Shown: positions 8,604 to 19,422, counted from the first letter of the stretch. The stretch: 64,000 bases of DNA from Phytoactinopolyspora limicola (GCF_011320225.1 NZ_JAAOEN010000004.1:298879-362878); one strand, 5' to 3'. Numbers and translations: made by a program. The notes: generated from the letters alone by a model not told the origin.

Positions 8604-8654
8604 GGGGGGCTCCGGGGAACGTCGACGGTGGCTTCGGTGCCTCTTGGAAGGCCA

Positions 8655-8716
8655 CCCGCAGCGCCACCTGCGCCAGGATCGGGATGCACACCGATCCTAC
8701 CCCTGCATCCTGACGG
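8655..8716 (+). pseudogene. Duplicated 3'-end fragment of the GNAT gene
   Basis: About 57 bases here closely match the last codons and stop of the GNAT gene (7351-7410), with a small indel and several substitutions. Read in the shifted frame it ends in a GMHTDPTPAS-like peptide plus TGA, against RMHTDLTPTS in the intact gene. There is no other GNAT sequence in front of it. It probably marks a recombination event that placed the methyltransferase gene between two copies. Confidence 0.65.
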
Positions 8717-9298
8717 TCAGCGCTGGGTCCGAAGGTACGCCGACCCGCGCGGCGAGAGCCGGTAGCCCACGTCCAGGCTCTCCGTCAGGCCCAGGTTCTT
8801 GAGCTTGCGCACGTCGATCTTAAATTCGGCGCGTTCCCGCCCGACCATCTCGGCGAGGTCCGCGGCCCGCCGGGCCGGATGCTGCTCGATGAGGCGAAGC
8901 GTCGGCCGGGTCCAGGCGCCATGCCTCGACGCTCGGTCCAACCGGTCCAGCCGTTGGCTTATCTCGGTGACGTCGGTGTTGCTGAGGTCCGCGGCGGCGG
9001 CCAGCTCAGCCCGCGGGTCAGGCCCTGACGACCGGCGGAACTCGATGCGGTAGGTGAGCCGGTCGGCGCCGTCACGGAGATCGGATATCAACGCGGACGT
9101 GTTCTCGTAGCCAGCCGCACGGGCGTCGGCGGCACCGATAAGCCTCGGATCGACGACGTCCACGGCGACCACGTCGATGATCCCGCCGGGTGTCCGGTAC
9201 GAGCGTCCGGCCACCACCTGCGCTCGTTTCCATCGCCGGAACGTGACGGTGACCGACCCGTCGGCGATACCGGCCCAGAACCGCTTCGCGAACAGCAC
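8717..9298 (-). CDS. ASCH-domain protein with C-terminal winged-helix-like region
   Basis: 193 residues. The N-terminal ~95 residues match the ASCH domain pattern (RFWAGIADGSVTVTFRRWK, then GRSYRTPGGIIDVVAVDVV). ASCH is a PUA-like fold thought to bind RNA or modified bases. The C-terminal part (WTRPTLRLIEQHPARRAADLAEMVG, then LKNLGL) resembles a small helix-turn-helix. This ASCH plus wHTH arrangement occurs as an uncharacterised actinobacterial protein; its target is unknown. The GTG start at 9298 has no obvious ribosome site and may be leaderless. It points away from the NAT gene, with about 100 bases between them. Confidence 0.75.
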   Translation of the reverse strand: MLFAKRFWAGIADGSVTVTFRRWKRAQVVAGRSYRTPGGIIDVVAVDVVDPRLIGAADARAAGYENTSALISDLRDGADRLTYRIEFRRSSGPDPRAELAAAADLSNTDVTEISQRLDRLDRASRHGAWTRPTLRLIEQHPARRAADLAEMVGRERAEFKIDVRKLKNLGLTESLDVGYRLSPRGSAYLRTQR

Positions 9299-9395
9299 AC
9301 GTCGAGCTTAATAGGCCGCGCCTCTAAGGCCGGGCGGCTCGGCCCGGACCAGCGGCGGGCTTTCCCGGCCGGTGCCGGAATGGCACGATTGGGCG

Positions 9396-10244
9396 GTGCC
9401 TGTCTCGCCTCTCACACCCCAGCTTCGCGACCAATACGTGCGGCGCCTCAACGTCGAGAGGACGGCCGCACCCTCCGTCGCGGGCCTGCGTGACCTGCAC
9501 CGCGCTCACCTCGACCACGTGCCGTTCGAGAACCTCGAGATCCAGCTGGGCCGCGCCACCACCATCGATCCCGCCGAGTCGGCGACGCGGATCGTTAATG
9601 GTCGCGGCGGGTATTGCTTCCACCTCAACGGGGCTTTCGCCGCGCTGCTGACCAGCCTCGGGTACAACGTCACGCTGATCCGAGCCGCCGTACCCGACGG
9701 AACCGACACCATCGTCTGGGGCAACCACCTGGCCTTGCTCGTCGAGATCGACGGCGCCACCTGGCTGACCGACGTGGGGTTCGGCGACGGTTTCCGCGAC
9801 CCGCTGCCCCTGCGGCCCGGCGTGGTGGAGCAGCCGCCGTTCACGTATCGGTTAGAGGACCGCGACGGGCAACGGTGGCGATTCGACCACGACAAGATGA
9901 GCAGTGTCGGCGGCTACGACTTCGACGTCACCCCTACCCAGCTGGCCGAGTTCGAGCCGCAGCACACCCGCCTGTCCACCGACCCGGAATCCGGCTTCGT
10001 GCAGAAACTCGTGGTGCAGTCCCGGCGGCCCGACCACACGCTCGTCCTCCGGGGTTGTGTGCGCACCCGCATCGACGGCGACGGCCGGACCAGCCGCGAG
10101 GTCACCAGCGCCGACGAGTGGCTCGGCATCATGACCGGCGAGTTCGGCCTCGACCTGACGAGTATCGGCGACGACGTCTTGCTCAAGCTGTGGCGCCGCG
10201 TCCGGGCCACCCACGACGAGTGGGTTCGCGCCGGCCGTCCCTGA
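9396..10244 (+). CDS. nat: Arylamine N-acetyltransferase
   Basis: About 282 residues from the GTG at 9396 (a GTG at 9372 is the alternative). It transfers acetyl groups from acetyl-CoA to arylamines, hydrazines or aromatic intermediates by a ping-pong mechanism. Seen: PFENLEI near residue 43, the catalytic cysteine in NGRGGYCFHLN (Cys about 74), the histidine in GNHLALLV (about 111) and the aspartate in DVGFGD (about 126), completing the Cys-His-Asp triad. Residue spacing matches known NATs better with the later start. The gene ends head-on, 21 bases from the convergent membrane protein gene. No biosynthetic cluster surrounds it, so a housekeeping or detoxification role is likely. Confidence 0.92.
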   Translation: MPVSPLTPQLRDQYVRRLNVERTAAPSVAGLRDLHRAHLDHVPFENLEIQLGRATTIDPAESATRIVNGRGGYCFHLNGAFAALLTSLGYNVTLIRAAVPDGTDTIVWGNHLALLVEIDGATWLTDVGFGDGFRDPLPLRPGVVEQPPFTYRLEDRDGQRWRFDHDKMSSVGGYDFDVTPTQLAEFEPQHTRLSTDPESGFVQKLVVQSRRPDHTLVLRGCVRTRIDGDGRTSREVTSADEWLGIMTGEFGLDLTSIGDDVLLKLWRRVRATHDEWVRAGRP

Positions 10245-10265
10245 ATGGCCAGAGCTGACCGGTGG

Positions 10266-11626
<1,361 letters not shown>

Positions 11627-11673
11627 CTAGAGTTGAGCGGCGTAGCCCGTCACCCACTGGAGTCCACGTCACG

Positions 11674-12138
11674 GTGTTCAACATCGTCTTCCACGAGCCA
11701 AAGATCCCACCCAACACCGGCAACGCGATCCGGATGGTGGCCGCTACCGGTGCCCACCTTCACCTGATCGAACCACTCGGCTTCGACCTCGACGACGCCA
11801 AACTGCGCCGCGCCGGCCTCGACTATCACGACCTCGCGAAGGTCACCGTCCATCCAGACCTCACATCCGCATGGCAAACGCTGCTGCCGGCCCACGTGTA
11901 CGCCTTCACCACCGACGGCGCGGCGCCCTTCACCGACATCTCCTATACCCCGGGCGATGTGCTGCTGTTCGGCACGGAACCCACCGGATTACCCGCCGAG
12001 GTGCTGGCCGATCCGGCCGTCACCGCCCGGGTGCGGATTCCGATGCTGCCGGGGCGGCGATCGCTGAACCTGTCCAACTCCGCCGCCGTGGCCGCCTACG
12101 AGGCGTGGCGCCAGCACGGCTTCTCCGGGGCGCTCTAG
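11674..12138 (+). CDS. trmL: tRNA (cytidine/uridine(34)-2'-O)-methyltransferase, TrmL type
   Basis: 154 residues, the length of the single-domain SPOUT enzyme that methylates the ribose of the wobble base in tRNA-Leu. Seen: the N-terminal FHEPKIPPNTGNAIRM motif, GTEPTGLP (about 99-106) and the knot segment RIPMLPGRRSLNLSNSAAV (about 119-137) that forms the SAM site in SpoU/TrmL proteins. The GTG at 11674 is the only sensible start and lacks a strong ribosome site. It is transcribed away from dapB and followed closely by a small oxidoreductase gene. Confidence 0.93.
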   Translation: MFNIVFHEPKIPPNTGNAIRMVAATGAHLHLIEPLGFDLDDAKLRRAGLDYHDLAKVTVHPDLTSAWQTLLPAHVYAFTTDGAAPFTDISYTPGDVLLFGTEPTGLPAEVLADPAVTARVRIPMLPGRRSLNLSNSAAVAAYEAWRQHGFSGAL

Positions 12139-12225
12139 GAGGCAACGCGGCGACCCCGCCTCGCCCCACTAGCCAACGGGTGGAGCCACGTGCGGCGCAC
12201 CGTCGGTGAGTGCGACGATGACCTC

Positions 12226-12606
12226 GTGCATATTCGGCTTCCGCGCTGGCTGGCCCGGTTCAACCGGATCGGCACCAATCGGGTGATGGGCCTCTGGGCA
12301 CCGTATCTGCCGCCGTGGGCCGTCGTCGGGCACCAAGGCCGCCGCTCCGGTGTGGCCTACCGCACGGTGGTGTTCGTCTTCGTCCGCCGGCGCACCGCTG
12401 TCATCGCCCTCACCTACGGCCCCACCGACTGGCAGCACAACCTCGAAGCCGCCGGTGGCGGCACTCTCACTCGGCTCGGCCGCACCTGGCAGCTCACCAA
12501 CCCTCGGGTGGTGAACGGCGTCGACGCCGCGCAGCTGCCCGCCGGTACCCGGTGGACGGCGCGGGTGTTCGGTTCGGCGCTGGTCGCCACCCTCACCGCC
12601 CCATGA
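12226..12606 (+). CDS. Nitroreductase/deazaflavin (F420)-dependent oxidoreductase family protein
   Basis: About 126 residues. It matches the small split-barrel family (DUF385, Ddn-like): an LPRWLARFNRIGTNRVMG start, then a GHQGRRSGVAYRTVVF core strand pair, TYGPTDWQHNLEAAGG and a C-terminal strand. Members bind F420 and often reduce nitro-compounds or quinones. The exact activity is unknown. The GTG at 12226 gives the usual family N-terminus; a GTG at 12190 would add 12 residues. Its last 16 coding bases and stop codon form the outer arm of a perfect palindrome, an odd feature discussed in the findings. Confidence 0.85.
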   Translation: MHIRLPRWLARFNRIGTNRVMGLWAPYLPPWAVVGHQGRRSGVAYRTVVFVFVRRRTAVIALTYGPTDWQHNLEAAGGGTLTRLGRTWQLTNPRVVNGVDAAQLPAGTRWTARVFGSALVATLTAP

Positions 12607-12672
12607 TCATGAACACTTTGCCGTGTCATGACACGGCAAAGTGTTCATGATCATGGGGCGGTGAGGGTGGCG
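12585..12672. repeat. Perfect 88-bp palindrome overlapping a gene end
   Basis: Two 44-base arms meet at 12628/12629 (GTCATGAC centre) without mismatch. The inner arm reads ATGATCATGAACACTTTGCC. The outer 16 bases of the left arm are the last codons of the oxidoreductase gene, and its TGA stop is the TGA of TGATCA. It lies between two convergent genes. Confidence 0.93.
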
Positions 12673-12697
12673 GAGAGCATGGGGGCGGGGTGCGGCG

Positions 12698-14017
12698 TCA
12701 GCGGAGGGTGGGCTCGAACCGGCTCGCGTCGTCGAACGGCCCCACCACGGCCAGCGCGGGCGGGCTGGTGAGCAGCTCGGCCGCCAGACTCCGCACGTCG
12801 TCCATGGTGACCGCCTCGATCCGGGCCAGCAGCTCGTCAACGCTCAACAGATCGCCGTACACCAACTCGGCTTTGGCCAACCGGCTCATCCGGGCGCTGG
12901 TGTCCTCCAACCCCAGAACGAGGCCGCCCCGCATCTGCCCCTTGCCACGGGCCAGCTCGTCATCGTCGAAACCCGACTCGGCGACGTCGGCCAGCACCGT
13001 CCGGGTCAACTCCAGCACCTGGGTCGCCTTCTTCGGCTGGCAGCCCACGTACACGCCGAACAGTCCGGCCGGCGCATGTTGAGCGGCGAACGAGTACACC
13101 GAATACGCCAGGCCACGTTCCTCGCGGATCTGCTGGAATAGCCGCGACGACATCCCGCCGCCGAGCGCGGCGTTGAGCACGCCGAGAGCGAACCGACGTT
13201 CGTCGTTGCGGGTCAACCCTGGCATCGCCAGGAGCAGGTTGGCTTGTTCGGTCTGCCGTTGGGCGAGGACCACACCGGTGTCGGCGGGCGGCGCCGGGCC
13301 ACCGATGCGGGGTTGTGCCGGCGCCGCGTCGCCGGTGAGGAAGTCACCGACCGAGAAGGTGTCCAGCACCAGTTTGACGACCTGCTCATGGGTGACGTTG
13401 CCGGCGGCAGCGACGACGATGTTCGGCGCCCGGTAATGCTGCCGGTAGTACTGGTGCACCGTGTCGCGCCGCATCCCGGTGATGCTCTCCACGGTGCCGA
13501 GAATCGACCGGCCCAGCGGGGTGTCGCCCCACATCCGGGCCGCGATGAGGTCGTGTACGGCATCGGCGGGGTCGTCGTCGCGCATGGCGATCTCGTCGAG
13601 GACGACGTCGCGCTCGTTGTCAACCTCGGCGGCCTCGACCAGAGACGACGTCACCATGTCCGCCAGGACGTCTACCGCCAGCGGCAGATCGGCGTCGAGC
13701 ACCCGCGCGTAATAACAGGTGAACTCTTTCGCGGTGAACGCGTTGAGGTCGCCACCGACGGCCTCGATCGAGGCGGAGATGTCCAACGCATTGCGCCGCA
13801 GGGTGCCCTTGAACAGCAGGTGTTCGAGGTAGTGGGTCGAGCCGGCCTCCGCGGGCCGCTCGTCCACCGAGCCGACCCCTACCCAGACGCCGACCGCCAC
13901 CGACCGGACGGTGGGGACCGCCTCGGTGATAACCCGCAGGCCGCCGGGGAGGACACTGCGCCGCACCGGCGCATCGGTGTCCTCCCCCAGCAGCGTGCGG
14001 GTGGAGATGGAACTCAC
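12698..14017 (-). CDS. M16-family zinc processing peptidase
   Basis: 439 residues, two homologous halves as in the mitochondrial processing peptidase beta-like and YmxG/PepR family. Seen: the inverted zinc motif HYLEH at residues 62-66, followed about 70 residues later by a glutamate in [12 protein letters not shown] (the third ligand region), and a C-terminal half with [24 protein letters not shown], the typical substrate-binding R-x-x-Y-like stretch. The substrate is unknown. Its GTG start overlaps the pnp stop by 4 bases (GTGA), so it is co-translated with pnp, the usual actinobacterial arrangement. Confidence 0.94.
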   Translation of the reverse strand: MSSISTRTLLGEDTDAPVRRSVLPGGLRVITEAVPTVRSVAVGVWVGVGSVDERPAEAGSTHYLEHLLFKGTLRRNALDISASIEAVGGDLNAFTAKEFTCYYARVLDADLPLAVDVLADMVTSSLVEAAEVDNERDVVLDEIAMRDDDPADAVHDLIAARMWGDTPLGRSILGTVESITGMRRDTVHQYYRQHYRAPNIVVAAAGNVTHEQVVKLVLDTFSVGDFLTGDAAPAQPRIGGPAPPADTGVVLAQRQTEQANLLLAMPGLTRNDERRFALGVLNAALGGGMSSRLFQQIREERGLAYSVYSFAAQHAPAGLFGVYVGCQPKKATQVLELTRTVLADVAESGFDDDELARGKGQMRGGLVLGLEDTSARMSRLAKAELVYGDLLSVDELLARIEAVTMDDVRSLAAELLTSPPALAVVGPFDDASRFEPTLR

Positions 14018-16224
14018 TCGGCTTCCGACGCCGCCTCGGTCGCTTCCTCGACCACCGGGGTCAAGGACAGTTTGCCGCGGTCGTCGATCTCGGTGATCTC
14101 GACCTGGAGTTTCTGCCCAACCTCGACGACGTCGTCGACGCTCTCGACCCGCTTGCCGCCGGCCAGCGCCCGCAGCTTGGAGATGTGCACCAAGCCGTCC
14201 TTGCCCGGCAGCAGGGAGACGAACGCACCGAAACTGGTGGTCTTCACGACGGTGCCCAGGTACCGCTCGCCCACCTCGGGTTGGGTGGGGTTGGCGATAT
14301 CGTTGATCGCCTTGCGGGCGGCCTCGGCGGCCGGGCCGTCGGCGGCACCGATGAAGATGGTGCCGTCGTCCTCGATGGCGATCTCGGCGCCGGTGTCGTC
14401 CTGAATCTGGTTGATGATCTTGCCCTTGGGCCCGATCACCGCACCAATCTGGTCCACCGGGATGTTGACCGTGATGATCCGCGGGGCGTACGGGCTCATC
14501 TCGTCCGGCTCGGCGATCGCCTGGGACATCACGTCCAGGATGGTCAGCCGGGCATCACGGGCCTGCTCCAGCGCACCGGCCAGGACGTTGGCGGGGATGC
14601 CGTCGAGCTTGGTGTCCAACTGCAGGGCGGTCACGAACTCGCGAGTTCCGGCCACCTTGAAGTCCATGTCACCGAAGGCGTCCTCGACACCCAGGATGTC
14701 GGTCAGAGTCACGTAGCGGGCCTCGCCGTCGACCTCACCGGAGATGAGACCCATCGCGATACCGGCCACCGGCGCCCGCAACGGGACTCCCGCGTTGAGC
14801 AGCGACATCGTCGATGCACACACCGACCCCATGGACGTGGAGCCGTTGGAGCTCAGCGCCTCCGACACCTGCCGGATGGCGTACGGGAACTCCTCCCGAG
14901 TGGGCAGCACCGGCAGCAGCGCCCGCTCGGCCAGCGCGCCATGCCCGACCTCGCGCCGCTTCGGAGTGCCGACCCGGCCCGTCTCACCGGTCGAATACGG
15001 CGGGAAGTTGTAGTTGTGCATGTACCGCTTGGTTTTGTCCGGTGCCAGGGTGTCGAGCTTCTGCTCCAAGCTGAGCATGTTGAGCGTGCTCACGCCCAGG
15101 ATCTGCGTCTCGCCACGCTCGAACAACGCCGAACCGTGGGCCCGCGGCACCGTGCCGACCTCGGCCGATAGGGTCCGGATATCGGTCAACCCGCGGCCGT
15201 CGATACGGACCTGGTCACGCAGCACCCGCTCCCGGACCACACTCTTGCTGAGCGACCGGAACGCGGCGCTGATCTCCTTCTCGCGGCCCTCGTACTGACT
15301 GGCCAGCGACTCCTTGACCTCGCCCTTGATGGTGTCGAGGCGAGCCTCCCGCTCGGCTTTGCCCAGAATAGCCATGGCTTCGACGAGCTGGGAGCGGGCA
15401 GCCGAGTCCACTGCCGCGTAGACGTCGTCGCCGTAATCGAGGAAGACCGGGAACTCGACGACATCCTTGGCGGCCTGCTTGGCGAGGCTCTGCTGTGCGT
15501 TCACCAGCGCCGTGATGAACGGCTTGGACGCCTCGAGACCCGCGGCGACGACCTCCTCGGTGGGCGCCGTGCGACCGTCGCGTACAAGCCGCCAGGTGTC
15601 GACGGTGGCCTCGGCCTCGACCATCATGATGGCGACGTCACCATCCGGCAGCACTCGCCCGGCGACCACCATGTCGAACACGGCCTCGGACAGCTGCGAG
15701 TGGTGCGGGAACGCCACCCACTGGTCTTCGATCAGAGCCACACGCACCGCGCCGATGGGGCCGGAGAACGGCAGCCCGGACAGCTGGGTGGACGCCGACG
15801 CGGCATTGATGGCCACGACGTCGTACATGTGGTCGGGGTGCAGGGACAGCACCGTGATAACCACCTGGACCTCGTTGCGCAGCCCGTGAGCGAACGTAGG
15901 CCGCAGCGGACGGTCGGTCAGCCGGCAGGTGAGGATGGCCTCCTCACTGGGGCGGCCCTCACGGCGGAAGAACGAGCCGGGGATCCGCCCGGCGGCGTAC
16001 ATGCGCTCCTCGACGTCGATCGTCAGCGGGAAGAAGTCGAGGTGTTCCTTTGGCTGGCTGGAGGCCGTGGTGGCGGACAGCAGCATGGTCTCGTCGTCGA
16101 GATAGGCCGACACCGAGCCCGCGGCTAGGCGGGCTAGACTGCCGGTCTCGAAACGGACGGTGCGGGTGCCGAAGCGGCCGTTGTCGATAATGGCCTCGGC
16201 GGATTGGATTTGTGGACCCGTCAC
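14014..16224 (-). CDS. pnp: Polyribonucleotide nucleotidyltransferase (PNPase)
   Basis: 736 residues. It phosphorolyses RNA 3' to 5' and can add 3' tails, and is part of RNA decay. Domain order seen: RNase PH domain 1 (residues about 15-145), an alpha-helical linker, RNase PH domain 2 (about 325-560, with [21 protein letters not shown]), a KH domain ([19 protein letters not shown], about 590) and an S1 domain ([21 protein letters not shown], about 655). In Streptomyces the same protein also gives (p)ppGpp-linked regulation. The GTG at 16224 has a perfect AGGAGG 7 bases upstream. A structured RNA lies in the leader. Confidence 0.98.
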   Translation of the reverse strand: MTGPQIQSAEAIIDNGRFGTRTVRFETGSLARLAAGSVSAYLDDETMLLSATTASSQPKEHLDFFPLTIDVEERMYAAGRIPGSFFRREGRPSEEAILTCRLTDRPLRPTFAHGLRNEVQVVITVLSLHPDHMYDVVAINAASASTQLSGLPFSGPIGAVRVALIEDQWVAFPHHSQLSEAVFDMVVAGRVLPDGDVAIMMVEAEATVDTWRLVRDGRTAPTEEVVAAGLEASKPFITALVNAQQSLAKQAAKDVVEFPVFLDYGDDVYAAVDSAARSQLVEAMAILGKAEREARLDTIKGEVKESLASQYEGREKEISAAFRSLSKSVVRERVLRDQVRIDGRGLTDIRTLSAEVGTVPRAHGSALFERGETQILGVSTLNMLSLEQKLDTLAPDKTKRYMHNYNFPPYSTGETGRVGTPKRREVGHGALAERALLPVLPTREEFPYAIRQVSEALSSNGSTSMGSVCASTMSLLNAGVPLRAPVAGIAMGLISGEVDGEARYVTLTDILGVEDAFGDMDFKVAGTREFVTALQLDTKLDGIPANVLAGALEQARDARLTILDVMSQAIAEPDEMSPYAPRIITVNIPVDQIGAVIGPKGKIINQIQDDTGAEIAIEDDGTIFIGAADGPAAEAARKAINDIANPTQPEVGERYLGTVVKTTSFGAFVSLLPGKDGLVHISKLRALAGGKRVESVDDVVEVGQKLQVEITEIDDRGKLSLTPVVEEATEAASEAE

Positions 16225-16287
16225 GGGTCATCCTCCTGTGTGTCGCGGGCCACCGGTGTGCGGTGCCTGCTCCCCCGCGTCACTGCG

Positions 16288-16346
16288 CCGGTCTTCGATG
16301 GAGGCACCCGGCCATGACATGCCCGGGGACCACAACCGAGGACCGG
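16288..16346 (-). ncRNA. Structured pnp leader, candidate Actino-pnp RNA motif
   Basis: On the minus strand, in the pnp 5' leader, an outer stem CCGGTC/GACCGG (16341-16346 with 16288-16293) encloses a nested hairpin whose arms CCCGGGCATG and CATGGCCGGG pair around a short loop. A GGTCCTCGGTTGTGG strand lies between them. A conserved RNA, Actino-pnp, is known from leaders of actinobacterial pnp genes and is thought to help autoregulate PNPase through processing. Position and fold fit; I cannot score it against the covariance model. Confidence 0.6.
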
Positions 16347-16450
16347 CTCCGTTGTGCGCGGCGGCGAGCTAGCGGCCGGCCGGCAACCCTCTTGGTTCGT
16401 GTGTATTCAGTTGTCCCCACCCAGAGGCGGGGTATTCAGCGATACGGCAA

Positions 16451-16482
16451 GGGAGCGGCTCCCTCAGCGGGGCACCGCTCCC
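16451..16482 (-). terminator. Hairpin after rpsO
   Basis: Eight-base arms GGGAGCGG (16451-16458) and CCGCTCCC (16475-16482) around a 16-base loop, 14 bases past the rpsO stop. It may end or attenuate rpsO transcription, or act as an RNase site between rpsO and pnp as in other bacteria. Confidence 0.55.
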
Positions 16483-16495
16483 TCGGCCGGTCAGC

Positions 16496-16765
16496 TCATC
16501 GCCGCAATCCGAGCTTTTCGATCAGCGCACGATAGCGGGTGATGTCCGTCTTGTTCAGGTAATTGAGCAGCCGCCGTCGCTGGCCGACCAACAGCAGCAG
16601 CCCACGGCGGCTGTGGTGGTCATGCTTGTGCACCTTGACGTGCTCGGTCAGGTGGGTGATGCGGTGCGTCAGCAGCGCAACCTGGACCTCTGGCGAGCCG
16701 GTGTCGCCCTCGCTGCGGGCGTGCTCGGCCATGATCTTCTGCTTGGTAGCAGCGTCTGTCGACAC
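16496..16765 (-). CDS. rpsO: Small ribosomal subunit protein uS15
   Basis: 89 residues, full length for S15, which binds 16S rRNA at the central three-way junction. Seen: [21 protein letters not shown], the [23 protein letters not shown] stretch with the conserved His/Asp rRNA contacts, and the closing [12 protein letters not shown]. The GTG at 16765 is chosen because GGAGAG lies 6-9 bases upstream and the family N-terminus begins here. It sits directly before pnp, the usual pairing. Confidence 0.98.
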   Translation of the reverse strand: MSTDAATKQKIMAEHARSEGDTGSPEVQVALLTHRITHLTEHVKVHKHDHHSRRGLLLLVGQRRRLLNYLNKTDITRYRALIEKLGLRR

Positions 16766-16926
16766 GTGTCTCTCTCCTCGGGTCGTTGCGCGGCGCATCC
16801 GGGTCGGTCCACCGGAGCACTCTCAAGTCCGCGGCCGTTCTGACGGCAGGGCCAAGGGTACCAGCGACGTGCTGTCCAGGACGAATTGCACCCGACACCC
16901 GCGGGATCGCGTTCCCGGCGTGGCTA

Positions 16927-16958
16927 AGAGCTTCCACCGATCTATTGGCGGAAGCTCT
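16927..16958 (-). terminator. Hairpin overlapping the ribF stop
   Basis: Nine-base arms AGAGCTTCC (16927-16935) and GGAAGCTCT (16950-16958) around a 14-base loop. The distal arm includes part of the ribF stop codon, so the stop itself sits in the stem. A likely factor-assisted terminator. Confidence 0.6.
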
Positions 16959-17934
16959 AAGCGGGTGGGGCTTCACGAAGGATCATACGGGCGTTGTCTA
17001 CGTCGGCCGTCATCGTCTCGACCAGTTCGTCCACGGACTCGAAACGGAGCGTAGGCCGTAGCCAGGCGGCGAATTCGACCAGCACCTCGTCGTCGTACAG
17101 CTCCAGATCGGTGCGATCGAGCACATAGACCTCCACCCGGCGGGTAGCGCCGTTGAACGTGGGGTTGGTCCCGACCGAGATGGCGGCCGGCATCCGTGGC
17201 GACGGCGCTGGTTCACGGCCCACGGTCCGGGTCAGCCACCCCGCGTAGACACCATCGGCTGGAATCATGCCGGTACTGTCCTCGGCCAGGTTGGCCGTGG
17301 GAAACCCCAACTCGCGTCCGCGGGCGTCGCCCCGCACCACCCGGCCACGGACCCGGTGTGGGCGGCCCAGAATCTCCGCGGCCTCGGCGACCTCACCAGC
17401 GCCCAGCGCGTCGCGGACCCACGTCGATGACCAGCGCCGGTGCCCGCCTGGGTCGTCGACGGGACTGGCGTCTTCGATGACCTCCACGGAGAACCCATGC
17501 TGCTCCCCCAGTTCCAGCATGGTGGACAGGTCACCGGAGTTCTGCCATCCGAACCGGACGTCTCGACCGACGACGACGGTGGCCGCCCGTAGGCCGTCGA
17601 CCAGGTAGCGGCGGACGAACTCCTCCGGTGACTGCTTGGCGAACTCCCAGGTGTACCGCTGAAGCAGTACCGCATCGAGGCCGGTCTGGCCTAGTAGCTC
17701 CAGCCGGTCCTGCAACCCGACGATCAGCTCGAAGGCATGCTGGGGTTGATGCAACCGCCGCGGATGGGGATCGAAGGTGACGGCCACCGCCCGGGTACCA
17801 GCCACCCGAGCGTCCCGCACCATCTGCTTGAGCACACGCTGATGGCCGAGGTGAACGCCGTCGAAGTTACCTATGGTGACGACCGACGGCCCGAACCCGG
17901 ACGGGACGTGACCGAGGTCGGTCCAGCAATGCAC
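16957..17934 (-). CDS. ribF: Bifunctional riboflavin kinase/FAD synthetase
   Basis: 325 residues. It converts riboflavin to FMN and then FAD. Seen: the N-terminal nucleotidyltransferase motif TIGNFDGVHLGHQRVL (about 20-35), a TFDPHPRRLHQP segment, and GRDVRFGWQNSGD with the STWVRDALGAGEV block. The C-terminal flavokinase domain (about 190-315) has RGDARGRELGFPTANL, which holds the PTAN magnesium/phosphate motif. It is normally found after truB in this gene order; here an NCS2 permease and a MarR gene lie between the two. No FMN riboswitch is visible upstream. Confidence 0.97.
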   Translation of the reverse strand: MHCWTDLGHVPSGFGPSVVTIGNFDGVHLGHQRVLKQMVRDARVAGTRAVAVTFDPHPRRLHQPQHAFELIVGLQDRLELLGQTGLDAVLLQRYTWEFAKQSPEEFVRRYLVDGLRAATVVVGRDVRFGWQNSGDLSTMLELGEQHGFSVEVIEDASPVDDPGGHRRWSSTWVRDALGAGEVAEAAEILGRPHRVRGRVVRGDARGRELGFPTANLAEDSTGMIPADGVYAGWLTRTVGREPAPSPRMPAAISVGTNPTFNGATRRVEVYVLDRTDLELYDDEVLVEFAAWLRPTLRFESVDELVETMTADVDNARMILREAPPA

Positions 17935-18069
17935 GTAAGCTCCCGAGATCTCGTAGCAGTTTCAGCCAGCGTGTCATTTTCCCCGATGACCGGGCCACGC
18001 CGCCACGGGGTTAGATCGTGGCGACTGTCACTGTACGAGGCGGGCGAGTCTTCAGCCGCATGTGGCTGT

Positions 18070-19422
18070 TCAGGTATCGGCCTCTGGTGCCAGCGCCGCC
18101 CCCAGTGGTGAGTCGGTTCCGCCGGAGCGCCCCGGGAGGATCAGGTTCAGGGTCACGGTCAGAAACCCGGCGGGCACGATGCCGGTCTCCAGCAACACCC
18201 GCAGCTGCTCGGGAGCGATCGCCACCAGCTCCGGCACCGCGGCCATGCCCTGGCCCACCCCGACCGACACCGCGATGATCAGCAGGTCCCGGCGGTCGAG
18301 GCGAGCCTCCGCGAGCAGCCGCACACCGGCGGCACCCACCATGGCGAACATCACGACGGCGGCGCCACCGAGCACCGCGGGCGGCATCGCCGCGATCACC
18401 GCGGCGAGTTTCGGGAAGAGGCCGGCGAGGATCAAGAATCCGGCACCAATGGATACCACGTGCCGGCTCATCACCCCGGTGAACGCGACCAGACCCACGT
18501 TCTGACTGAACGACGTGTTGGGCAGTGCGCTGAACACCGACGCGAATGCCGTCCCCACGCCGTCGGCCATCACACCACCGGACAGCTCCCGGTCGGTGAC
18601 ATCCCGGCCGGCTCCGCCCTTGGTGACCGCGGCGAGATCGCCAATGGTCTCGACGGAGGTGGCGATAGCCATCACACCCATGCCGATCAGGGCGGCCGCG
18701 GGAAAACTCAGCCCGAACTCCAGCGGCTGCGGAATCGAGAACCACGAGGCTTCGGCGATCCGGCTGGTGTCCACCTTGCCGAACGGAATCGCGACGAGAT
18801 AACCAACAACCAATCCGATCAACACCGACGCCGCGCTGATCAGCCCCTTACCGATCGAATACGCCAACAAGATGATGACCAGCACTGTCCCGGCGAGGAA
18901 AAGATTGGTGGCGGACCCGAAATCCTCCGCAGCCGCACCGCCACCAGCGAGGTTGACCCCGGTGGGCAGCAACCCGATCCCGATGACCAACACGACGATG
19001 CCGCTGACCAGTGGTGGAAACAGCGACTTGAGCCAGCGCAGACATAACCCGAGCAGGAGCTGCACCCCGCCGGCGAAGATCGCGCCGCCGAAGATCGCCG
19101 CGATCCCATACTCCTGAGCCAGCGGGATCGCCACGACCAAGAAGCCGAAGCTGGTGCCCTGCACCACCGGAAGGCGGGCCCCCACCGGGCCCACGCCGAT
19201 CGTCTGCAGCAAGGTGGTGATCCCCGCCACCAGGAGCGCCACCTGCACCAAGAAGGTCGTCTCACCGGTGGTAGCTCCGATGGCGCCGGCCAAGATCACT
19301 GGAATCGTCACGTTGCTGGCCACCATCACCAGGACGTGCTGCAACCCCAGCGGGATCGCCTTCCGCAGCGGAGGCATCTCGTCAACGCCGTACAGCACCT
19401 CTACGGAACGGTCTTGCGCCAT
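18070..19422 (-). CDS. NCS2-family nucleobase permease (uracil/xanthine/urate type)
   Basis: About 450 residues and 12-14 hydrophobic segments. It should import a purine or uracil with protons or sodium across the inner membrane. Seen: the N-terminal GLQHVLVM (the QH motif of the family), LPVVQGTSFGF in TM3, SVETIGDLAAVTKGG, and the signature motif SQNVGLVAFTGVMSR of the NAT/NCS2 family. The signature with Q-N-x-G and T-G-V leans to the xanthine/urate branch. I chose the ATG at 19422 because GAAGGAG precedes it; an ATG seven codons earlier lacks that site. No purine catabolic genes are adjacent. Confidence 0.9.
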   Translation of the reverse strand: MAQDRSVEVLYGVDEMPPLRKAIPLGLQHVLVMVASNVTIPVILAGAIGATTGETTFLVQVALLVAGITTLLQTIGVGPVGARLPVVQGTSFGFLVVAIPLAQEYGIAAIFGGAIFAGGVQLLLGLCLRWLKSLFPPLVSGIVVLVIGIGLLPTGVNLAGGGAAAEDFGSATNLFLAGTVLVIILLAYSIGKGLISAASVLIGLVVGYLVAIPFGKVDTSRIAEASWFSIPQPLEFGLSFPAAALIGMGVMAIATSVETIGDLAAVTKGGAGRDVTDRELSGGVMADGVGTAFASVFSALPNTSFSQNVGLVAFTGVMSRHVVSIGAGFLILAGLFPKLAAVIAAMPPAVLGGAAVVMFAMVGAAGVRLLAEARLDRRDLLIIAVSVGVGQGMAAVPELVAIAPEQLRVLLETGIVPAGFLTVTLNLILPGRSGGTDSPLGAALAPEADT

